Source: Microcaldota archaeon (GTDB taxonomy: Archaea; Iainarchaeota; Iainarchaeia; Iainarchaeales; JAGVWC01). From it: a stretch of DNA of 10,834 nt. Made by a program: the position numbers and the translations under genes. Numbering within the stretch: position 1 is the first letter of the stretch; each line of letters starts with the position of its first letter. This document shows, piece by piece, positions 5,808 to 10,834 of the stretch. The stretch covers positions 1-10,834 of the forward strand of contig JAHJAQ010000125.1 of NCBI GenBank assembly GCA_018813975.1, read 5' to 3'. The notes beneath the pieces were generated by a model. The model was not told where the DNA came from. It did no database searches and saw only the letters and a list, made by a program, of their open reading frames with translations.

Positions 5808-7028
5808 ATGAACACAGAAAAAATCAAGAAGGACTTTCCGATTCTAAAACGAAAGATTAATGGAAAGCCACTAGCGTTTTTGGATAATGCAGCTACTACC
5901 CAAAAGCCGTTTCAGGTTATTAACGCGATTACGGATTTTTATGAAAACCATAATGCTAATGTGCATCGTGGAAAGTATGTGTTAAGTGAAGAAGCATCCC
6001 AATTGTTTGAAAATGCTCGAAAAATCATTGGAGAATTGGTAGGAGTAACACCAGCAGAAACCATTTTTACGCGCAATACCACAGAATCGCTTAACGTATT
6101 GGCTTTTTCGCTTGCCCAACAAAAAGTCTTGCAAAAAGACGATACTGTATTGTTAAGTCACATGGAACACCATGCAAATTTGGTTCCTTGGATTCAATTA
6201 AAAGAAAAAATTGGCATTAAACTCGGATTTGTTCCCTTAAAAAAAAATTCTGAATTGGATTTGGAACAATTGGATGTTTTATTGCAAAAAAAACCAAAGA
6301 TTGTTTCCATCACACACTGTTCAAATGTTTTGGGAACCATTAATCCCATTAAAGAAATCGCGCGAAAAGTGCATGACGCGAATGCGCTATTAATTGTGGA
6401 TGCGGCTCAATCAGTCCCCCGCCTCCCAGTTAATTTTAAAAAATTAGAAGCGGATTTTTTGGCGTTTTCCGCACACAAAATGCTCGGACCCACTGGAATC
6501 GGTTGTCTAATCGGAAAAAAAGAATTATTGGAATCTTTGCCTCCTTTTTTAACGGGCGGAGAAATGATTGAAACGGTTTCTTGGGAGAAAGCCACTTGGA
6601 ATGAATTGCCCTGGAAGTTTGAAGCAGGCACTCAAAACATTGCGGGCGCTATTGGGTGGAAAGTAGCGGCAGATTACCTGCAAAAAATTGGATTGGAAAC
6701 CGTTCACCACTTTGAACAAAAGATTGGTAAAAAAGCATTTGATGCCTTGAGTGCTATTAAAGAAGTGGGGTTGTATGGTCCCACTCCATCTAAAAAGTGT
6801 GCCTTGTTTTCATTTAATCTTAAAGGAGTTCATCCGCACGATGTCGCTACGGTATTGGATTCAGAGGGAATTGCAGTGAGAAGCGGAAATCATTGCGCCC
6901 AACCCTTGTTGCGCGAACTAGGGGCGGATAATTCTGTGCGTGCGAGTTTGTACATTTATAATACTGAAGCCGAAGTAGAGCGATTGGTTAACGCTATTGA
7001 AAAAACCAAAAAAGTGTTTAAGGTGTAA
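5808..7028 (+). CDS. sufS: Group II cysteine desulfurase SufS
   Basis: PLP enzyme that converts cysteine to alanine and keeps the sulfur as a persulfide for transfer to the scaffold. It has 406 residues, normal length. It begins FPILKRKINGKPLAFLDNAAT, the standard SufS opening. The PLP-binding lysine is Lys224 in FSAHKMLGPTGIG, and the catalytic cysteine is Cys363 in RSGNHCAQPLL, the group II (SufS/CsdA) motif. VDAAQS and THCSNVLG supply cofactor contacts. A clear AGGAG ribosome binding site (5794-5798) overlaps the sufD stop codon and lies 9 nt before the ATG. The TAA is 5 nt before the sufU start. Group II enzymes need an acceptor such as SufU or SufE, and here it is the next gene. Confidence 0.97.
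   Translation: MNTEKIKKDFPILKRKINGKPLAFLDNAATTQKPFQVINAITDFYENHNANVHRGKYVLSEEASQLFENARKIIGELVGVTPAETIFTRNTTESLNVLAFSLAQQKVLQKDDTVLLSHMEHHANLVPWIQLKEKIGIKLGFVPLKKNSELDLEQLDVLLQKKPKIVSITHCSNVLGTINPIKEIARKVHDANALLIVDAAQSVPRLPVNFKKLEADFLAFSAHKMLGPTGIGCLIGKKELLESLPPFLTGGEMIETVSWEKATWNELPWKFEAGTQNIAGAIGWKVAADYLQKIGLETVHHFEQKIGKKAFDALSAIKEVGLYGPTPSKKCALFSFNLKGVHPHDVATVLDSEGIAVRSGNHCAQPLLRELGADNSVRASLYIYNTEAEVERLVNAIEKTKKVFKV
7021..7025 (+). promoter_or_regulatory. Shine-Dalgarno AGGTG deciding the TTG start of sufU
   Basis: The same AGGTG used for sufC, here embedded in the last codons of sufS and 8 nt before a TTG at 7034. The first in-frame ATG option would remove conserved sequence, so the ribosome binding site supports initiation at the non-ATG codon. 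Confidence 0.6.
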
Positions 7029-7033
7029 TTTGC

Positions 7034-7423
7034 TTGAAACCATTTGGAGAAGAAAACGAGTTATTTTCGGAGATCATTTTGCATTTGTATAAAGAACCCT
7101 TAAACTATGGCAAGCCTGATTCTTTTTCTTTGGAAGCAAAAGGGGGAAATCCGGTTTGCGGGGACAAAGTGCATCTTTTTATTCAATTGGACGGCAACAA
7201 AATCAAGTCAGCCTATTTTACGGGACAAGGCTGTGCGATTTCCACTGCAGCTGCTTCTGTTCTAACGGGGCTGGTAAAAGGAAAAACCGTTTCCCAAGTT
7301 CTGGCTTTGAAACCAGAAGCCGTTTTCAAGGAACTGGGCGGCGTCATTCAAACCCGGATAAAATGTGCTACCTTAGCACTTTTTACTCTTCAAAAAAGTC
7401 TGCGAGCATTTCAAGAAAAATAA
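7034..7423 (+). CDS. sufU: SufU-like sulfur acceptor / scaffold protein (NifU N-terminal family)
   Basis: A 129-residue IscU/SufU-fold protein that takes persulfide sulfur from SufS. The three conserved cysteines are C42 in NPVCGD (with Asp44), C67 in GQGCAIS and C111 in RIKCATL. The residue before C111 is Lys, as in Zn-binding SufU, not His as in IscU. However, C67 and C111 are only 44 residues apart. From memory, Bacillus SufU has about 62 there because of a characteristic insertion, and IscU about 43, so this protein combines SufU-type residues with IscU-type length. It starts at TTG 7034, supported by the upstream AGGTG. Direct linkage to sufS favours a sulfur-transfer role; a true scaffold role cannot be excluded. 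It is the last gene of the operon, followed by a nine-T terminator. Confidence 0.92.
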   Translation: MKPFGEENELFSEIILHLYKEPLNYGKPDSFSLEAKGGNPVCGDKVHLFIQLDGNKIKSAYFTGQGCAISTAAASVLTGLVKGKTVSQVLALKPEAVFKELGGVIQTRIKCATLALFTLQKSLRAFQEK

Positions 7424-7432
7424 CAGTAACTC

Positions 7433-7441
7433 TTTTTTTTT
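7433..7441 (+). terminator. Oligo-T terminator of the suf operon
   Basis: Nine consecutive T begin 9 nt after the sufU stop. They lie in the loop of a weak inverted repeat, GTAAC (7426-7430) and GTTAC (7445-7449). The T tract alone is a normal archaeal termination signal. Confidence 0.6.
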
Positions 7442-7450
7442 GCAGTTACC

Positions 7451-7492
7451 TTTCTTTCGAGTACCTGTTGCTTTTTAGTTCAAAGAAAGAAA
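7451..7492. repeat. 8-bp inverted repeat before the methyltransferase gene
   Basis: TTTCTTTC (7451-7458) and GAAAGAAA (7485-7492) are perfectly complementary, separated by 26 nt, with the second arm ending 1 nt before the ATG at 7494. In RNA, pairing would sequester the purine-rich ribosome binding region; as DNA it could be an operator. Low-complexity arms make chance possible. Confidence 0.35.
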
Positions 7493-7493
7493 T

Positions 7494-8444
7494 ATGCTAT
7501 TGGCGATTTTCTTGAAAAGCCAGGCCAAAAGACCCAGTCCTTCTGGATTGCCCTTGCCCCCTTCTCGTGGCAAACACATTGTTTTAGAGTATTGGCCAGA
7601 ACCAAACCACACGCACTTTGTTCATTTTTCGCTGGCGTTTCCTGGAGAAGATGCTATTTTTCAATCTTCTTCTGCAGGTTCGGCTAAGCAGGGGGGCATT
7701 TTCAGAAGATTCGACTTTAATATTTTAAATAACCCGCGTGTGCTTGCCCGGGCTAGAGCGCTAAAAAAGCAGGCAGATGCCTTACATGAAAGCGGAAAAA
7801 CCAAAAAAGCACATGCTATTTTGAAAGAGATTGAAAAACTTCCTCACGAACTTCACTTTGAAAAAAGAAGTCCACGGGAATGGCGGGATCATTATGCACG
7901 GCAAATGCCGGGAGATATTGCCGGGCCTTTTGCCAATGCTAAAATGCAGTTGTTAACCAGCAAAGTACATGGAAAAGTGTTAGAGGCAATGTGTGGTTTT
8001 AATTCTTTTATCCAAGATGCTTCGCACATCCGGAAAGTAGTGGCCGCTGATTTTTCACGGGAAATGCTAACACGTTATCCTTATCGAAAGCGAAAACGCG
8101 TGCTCGTGGATTTTAATTTTCGAACCCCATTTTCGGATAAAGAATTTGACACGATTTCAATTACGCACGGCATGCGTTATTTCAAAAACGAGCAGTTAGT
8201 GCCATTGTTCAAGGAGTTCCGCAGAATCTTAAAACCAAAGGGAACTATATTATTAATCGAAGGGGGTGGAGCTGGTTATGGCTCGGTTGTCAAACGTCCG
8301 CTAGGGCTTAAGAGAATCAAGAGAGATTTACAGACAGCTGGTTTTTCTGTTCGAATTACTTCTCTTGTTGATACGCCCGGATTTAAACGCCCCAGTGGTT
8401 ATCGCGGAAATCTTTACCTTATTGAAGCCACTAAAAACAAATGA
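7494..8444 (+). CDS. Class I SAM-dependent methyltransferase with an unrecognised N-terminal region
   Basis: A 316-residue protein whose second half is a Rossmann-type methyltransferase domain (about 155-260). Motif I is KVLEAMCGFNSF (161-172), the acidic residue at the end of strand 2 is Asp186 in VVAADFSREML, strand 4 is the EFDTISITHGMRYF stretch (217-230), and the ILKPKGTILLIEGGG segment (245-259) is typical of the methyltransferase 11/UbiE-like group. Motif I is unusual, with CGFN where most members have GxG. The first 120 residues are not recognisable. They include EYWPEPNHTHFVHFSLAFPGED (residues 32-53) and a basic helical stretch at about 82-116 that could bind nucleic acid or a partner. 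The substrate cannot be named. The start is ATG 7494; an in-frame downstream non-ATG start is possible. It lies alone between the suf operon and the hydrogenase, with no evident functional link to either. Confidence 0.8.
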   Translation: MLLAIFLKSQAKRPSPSGLPLPPSRGKHIVLEYWPEPNHTHFVHFSLAFPGEDAIFQSSSAGSAKQGGIFRRFDFNILNNPRVLARARALKKQADALHESGKTKKAHAILKEIEKLPHELHFEKRSPREWRDHYARQMPGDIAGPFANAKMQLLTSKVHGKVLEAMCGFNSFIQDASHIRKVVAADFSREMLTRYPYRKRKRVLVDFNFRTPFSDKEFDTISITHGMRYFKNEQLVPLFKEFRRILKPKGTILLIEGGGAGYGSVVKRPLGLKRIKRDLQTAGFSVRITSLVDTPGFKRPSGYRGNLYLIEATKNK

Positions 8445-8462
8445 TTCCGAATTCCGTAATTT

Positions 8463-8482
8463 TTTATAGGGGTCTATCCTAT
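8463..8482 (+). promoter_or_regulatory. TATA-like element and overlapping dyad of the hydrogenase operon
   Basis: TTTATA (8463-8468) is centred about 25 nt before the ATG at 8490, the spacing of a leaderless archaeal promoter. Overlapping it is an inverted repeat, ATAGG (8466-8470) with CCTAT (8478-8482). A regulator bound there would cover the TATA end and the region up to transcription start. The promoter is moderately supported and the operator is speculative. Confidence 0.45.
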
Positions 8483-8489
8483 TTTGTAC

Positions 8490-8969
8490 ATGCACAAAAA
8501 GCTAAAGGTAGGGATTTTTTCGTTTACGGGTGATGAGGGCTGTGTGATACAGTTCTTGGAGATCCTAAACTACAAGTTTTTTGAGTGGGTGGAAAAAGTG
8601 GATTTTAGGAATGCACGCGTTCTCAAAAGCCATAATGAAATCACTCCTCTGGATGTTGCTTTTATTGAAGGGGCGATTTCAAACGAAAAAGAAGAAAAAC
8701 GTTTGAAAACCATTCGGGCTGCTTCTAAAAAAGTAGTGGCAATTGGTTCGTGTGCGATTAATGGGTCTCCTTCCAATCACCGCAATTTTTTTGATAAAAA
8801 AATACTGGAAGAAATTCAGTCCATTCTAGAACATTTTGATCACCGCGAAAAAGTAGTGCCCTTGCACGAGCTTATTAAAGTGGATGATCAAGTACCAGGT
8901 TGTCCTATTATTGAAGAAAGCTTTTGTGCTATGATGGATAAGTATTTGAAAGAATTTGGGGTGGTATAA
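8490..8969 (+). CDS. [NiFe] hydrogenase small subunit, single-cluster type with an Asp replacing a cluster Cys
   Basis: Electron-transfer subunit holding the proximal Fe-S cluster next to the NiFe site. It has 159 residues with the flavodoxin-like small-subunit fold: KVGIFSFTGDEGCVIQF at the N-terminus, VVAIGSCAINGSP in the middle and VPGCPI near the C-terminus. In most members the first motif is CxxC; here it is D15-E-G-C18, so the likely ligand set is Asp15, Cys18, Cys88 and Cys138. There is no C-terminal ferredoxin-like region for medial or distal clusters and no signal peptide, so the enzyme is cytosolic and resembles the short small subunits of group 3/4-type hydrogenases. The ATG at 8490 is preferred over a TTG two codons earlier because of TATA spacing. 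Its stop overlaps the large-subunit start by one base (TAATG), so the two are coupled. Confidence 0.88.
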   Translation: MHKKLKVGIFSFTGDEGCVIQFLEILNYKFFEWVEKVDFRNARVLKSHNEITPLDVAFIEGAISNEKEEKRLKTIRAASKKVVAIGSCAINGSPSNHRNFFDKKILEEIQSILEHFDHREKVVPLHELIKVDDQVPGCPIIEESFCAMMDKYLKEFGVV

Positions 8970-10270
8970 TGTCGCACATGCACGATTTGGATATTACCTT
9001 AGATCAGATCTCTAAGATTGAAGGTCATGCAGAAATAGAAGTGAATGTTCGAAAAGGAGAAGTAAAAAACGTGCACTTAAAAGTGGCGGAAAACAAGCGT
9101 TTTTACACCCAGGCCATTCGCAACAAGCATTATAGTCAAGTACCTCAATTAGTCTCTCGCATTTGTGGAACATGTAGTGTTGCCCATTTGAATTGTTCTA
9201 CAATTGCCCTAGAAAATGCCCTGAATTTTCAGGTTTCAGAACAAACCCAATTGTTGAGAGAACTTTCCATGTATGGTTTGAACATTCGCGATCATGCCAT
9301 GCACGCCTACTTTTTTTCTTTGCCCGATGTATTGGGAAAAGATTCTGTAATGGAATTATTGGATAACCACAAAGAAGTAGTGCACCAAGCTTTTCATGTT
9401 AAAGGGGTGGGAAATGCTTTGTCCAAATTGGTTTTGGGGCGGGCGATTCATGGTTTGTATAGCCAAGTAGGCTATTATACTAATGTTCCTAAAAAAGAAG
9501 AAATCCAAACGCTCGTAAAAGAACTCAAAGAAAATCGGCCTGCCGTGCTAAAACTAATTGACATTTTTTCCAAATCTGATTTTTTGTTTGAACGTAACAC
9601 GGATTTTGTAGCGGTCATTGGAGACAAATACGATTTTTTGACTGGAGAAATTCACAGTTCTGCAGGGCTTTGTGTTTCGCCTCAATGGTATTTTGAACAC
9701 TTAAACCATCGCGTGATTCCTTATTCTCAGGCTTCCGGATACGAACTAGAAGGAGAGGATTATATGGTGGGGGCTTTGGCGCGATTAAACATGAATCAAA
9801 AACAATTGAATGCTGAAACCAAAAAAGAGTGTTCAGAATACTTAAAGGTTTTTCCTTCTAAAAACATTTTTCACAATAATCTGGCTCAAGGAATTGAAAT
9901 ATTGCATTGTATTGATAATGCGCTTGAAGTATTGGAATCAACTGATTTCAAACCAGAATCCAAACCGGTTTTACAACCAAAAGCAGCTGATGGCATTGGC
10001 TTGATTGAAGCCCCGAGGGGGAATCTGTATTATTTGGTTAGTATTAATTCGGATGGAAAGCTTCGCTATGGAAACATTATTACGCCTTCTAGTCAAAATC
10101 AGATTAATATGGAAAACGATTTGAAAAAACTCATTCCGCCATTATTAGACCAGCCCAAGCAAAAAATTATTTTTGAAATGGAAAAACTCATTCGCGCGTA
10201 CGATCCTTGTTTTTCTTGTGCCAGTCATTTCTTAATCGTAAAATGGACTGGTGACAAACCCAAAAACTAG
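8969..10270 (+). CDS. [NiFe] hydrogenase large (catalytic) subunit
   Basis: Catalytic subunit carrying the NiFe(CN)2CO centre for H2 oxidation or H2 evolution. It has 433 residues. The L1 motif is RICGTCSVAH with Cys66, Cys69 and His73; the L2 motif is DPCFSCASH with Cys414, Cys417 and His420. An early KIEGH gives the conserved Glu19. All four metal-binding cysteines are present. Thirteen residues follow His420 (FLIVKWTGDKPKN), the usual removable C-terminal peptide cut by a maturation endopeptidase after nickel insertion, and a gene for such an endopeptidase lies immediately beyond, on the opposite strand. Length and the lack of export features suggest a soluble, group 3-like enzyme, but subgroup assignment needs a tree. 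No NAD-, F420- or quinone-reactive partner gene is adjacent. It is translationally coupled to the small subunit. Confidence 0.95.
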   Translation: MSHMHDLDITLDQISKIEGHAEIEVNVRKGEVKNVHLKVAENKRFYTQAIRNKHYSQVPQLVSRICGTCSVAHLNCSTIALENALNFQVSEQTQLLRELSMYGLNIRDHAMHAYFFSLPDVLGKDSVMELLDNHKEVVHQAFHVKGVGNALSKLVLGRAIHGLYSQVGYYTNVPKKEEIQTLVKELKENRPAVLKLIDIFSKSDFLFERNTDFVAVIGDKYDFLTGEIHSSAGLCVSPQWYFEHLNHRVIPYSQASGYELEGEDYMVGALARLNMNQKQLNAETKKECSEYLKVFPSKNIFHNNLAQGIEILHCIDNALEVLESTDFKPESKPVLQPKAADGIGLIEAPRGNLYYLVSINSDGKLRYGNIITPSSQNQINMENDLKKLIPPLLDQPKQKIIFEMEKLIRAYDPCFSCASHFLIVKWTGDKPKN

Positions 10271-10277
10271 TTTTTTT
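10267..10277. terminator. Overlapping convergent stop codons (CTAG) flanked by oligo-T on both strands
   Basis: The palindrome CTAG (10267-10270) provides TAG stops to both the rightward large-subunit gene and the leftward endopeptidase gene. Rightward it is followed by seven T (10271-10277), and leftward by five T, so each strand meets a T tract directly after its stop. These are probably compact terminators for both transcripts. Confidence 0.5.
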
Positions 10278-10662
10278 CTTGTTCTAACAGTTCTTGAATG
10301 AGTTCTGTGACTTCTTGAACGGCTGGTTCGAGCCCGTACTGAACGGGAATCGCAATAATCTGGGTTTTTTTTATTAATCCCATTTTGTGCAATAAAAAAA
10401 GGGTTTCGCGTAAATCAAAATCGTGCATGGAAACCTGTCTAGAGGCTCTTTCCAATCGAGCCAAGTCCGTAATGATTTCACAGTGTGGAATGCCTTGAAC
10501 GCAATCTAAAATAATGGGTTCGGGTCCTTCTTTTTCCAGGCTTTCCACAGCATCAAACTCTACGAATTCAATGTCCGGAAACCGTTCTTGGAGAAAGGGA
10601 AGGGCTTGCAAGGCAATAGAATCCCTGGGGACTAGTGGATTTCCAAAAACAAGGATGCGCAT
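10267..10662 (-). CDS. Hydrogenase maturation endopeptidase (HycI/HyaD family)
   Basis: Protease that removes the C-terminal peptide from a hydrogenase large subunit once nickel is in place, here most likely the adjacent catalytic subunit. It has 131 residues, somewhat shorter than the usual 150-160. It opens with MRILVFGNPLVPRDS, matching the family GNxLxxDD/E motif. Asp14, Asp53 (IILDCVQG) and His80 (SMHDFDL) stand where the nickel-sensing Glu/Asp, Asp and His of characterised members lie (E16, D62 and H93 in HybD); this mapping is by motif, not by alignment. The substrate tail carries the expected cleavage point after His420. It is convergent with the hydrogenase genes instead of part of their operon, sharing a CTAG stop. 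It is transcribed from an intergenic region shared with the transporter gene to its right. Confidence 0.88.
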   Translation of the reverse strand: MRILVFGNPLVPRDSIALQALPFLQERFPDIEFVEFDAVESLEKEGPEPIILDCVQGIPHCEIITDLARLERASRQVSMHDFDLRETLFLLHKMGLIKKTQIIAIPVQYGLEPAVQEVTELIQELLEQEKN

Positions 10663-10698
10663 ACACCATTTTTATTCCTAATCTTCTTTTATTTTCCC
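10663..10698. promoter_or_regulatory. Divergent promoter region, endopeptidase and transporter genes
   Basis: The 36-nt gap between two divergent ATGs holds TTTTTATT (10669-10676), centred about 27 nt before the rightward ATG at 10699. It also holds an A/T-rich stretch (10685-10693) centred about 27 nt before the leftward ATG at 10662. Both spacings fit leaderless transcripts, but neither element is a strong TATA match and no ribosome binding site is visible. Confidence 0.35.
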
Positions 10699-10834
10699 AT
10701 GCTGCCTCAAAACAAAGGATTATTACTGGTTTTATTCGCTGGACTGGTTTCAGGAATCGCTATTTTTGTAAACAAATTCGCGATAACTGATTTCAATCCA
10801 TTTACTTTCACTTTTTTGAAAAACAGCGTAGTAG
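10699..10834 (+). CDS. EamA/DMT-family membrane transporter (3'-truncated by window edge)
   Basis: The first 45 residues of a gene that runs off the window. After a short polar start (MLPQNKG) comes a hydrophobic helix, LLLVLFAGLVSGIAIFVNKF, then ITDFNPFTFTFLKNSVV, the beginning of a second helix. A first helix ending in a small-residue/Phe-x-Asn-Lys pattern followed by D-x-x-PF-x-x-x-FLKN is typical of the drug/metabolite transporter superfamily (EamA domain), where the corresponding segment is the first half of a ten-helix permease. The substrate cannot be told from this piece. It is divergent from the hydrogenase endopeptidase gene with only 36 nt between starts. The family call rests on a short fragment. 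Confidence 0.65.
   Translation, partial: MLPQNKGLLLVLFAGLVSGIAIFVNKFAITDFNPFTFTFLKNSVV

Noticed and set aside
1..10834. CRISPR arrays, insertion sequences, tRNA or rRNA genes, riboswitches, attachment sites
   Set aside because: No regularly spaced repeats, transposase-like frames, terminal repeats or cloverleaf-forming stretches were seen; nearly all of the window is coding.

Overview
This window reads as chromosomal DNA of an archaeon. It opens inside a PCNA sliding-clamp gene, has canonical TATA boxes about 25-34 bases upstream of several start codons, and ends several genes in plain oligo-T tracts. It is A+T-rich, tightly packed, and has no mobile elements, CRISPR arrays or RNA genes that I can see. 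A full bacterial-style SUF set plus a soluble [NiFe] hydrogenase in a compact genome would suit a DPANN-type lineage such as Diapherotrites, but that placement is inference from gene content only.

Layout. (1) 2-1561 (+): the 3' part of pcn, followed 6 nt later by a four-helix membrane protein of unknown family. (2) 1592-1726: a very small self-contained unit with an operator-like dyad, a TATA box, a perfect GAGGAGG ribosome binding site, a nine-codon ORF (MIGPGCPGC) and a hairpin/oligo-T terminator. It is the most unusual item here. (3) 1743-7423: an iron-sulfur cluster assembly locus. A SufT-like DUF59 protein is transcribed leftward. It shares an intergenic region, and apparently a single TATA box, with a rightward operon: a Cys-rich ArsR-family regulator, then sufC, sufB, sufD, sufS and sufU, mostly overlapping or separated by a few bases. 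(4) 7494-8444: a class I SAM-dependent methyltransferase with an unrecognised N-terminal region. (5) 8490-10662: a two-gene [NiFe] hydrogenase (small and large subunits) that meets, tail to tail, its probable maturation endopeptidase. (6) From 10699: the 5' end of an EamA/DMT-type membrane transporter, cut by the window end.

How it fits together. SufS supplies persulfide sulfur, SufU (a Zn-type sulfur acceptor in characterised relatives) passes it to the SufBC(2)D scaffold, and the SufT-like protein probably acts in assembly or transfer. The regulator, with seven cysteines in 111 residues including a C-terminal CCxxxC, is well placed to sense cluster, metal or redox status and to autorepress through a dyad overlapping its own start. 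The hydrogenase is a likely client. Its small subunit has ligands for only one cluster, and the first Cys of the proximal CxxC pair is replaced by Asp. No diaphorase, F420-binding or membrane partner is encoded next to it, so its electron acceptor is not visible here.
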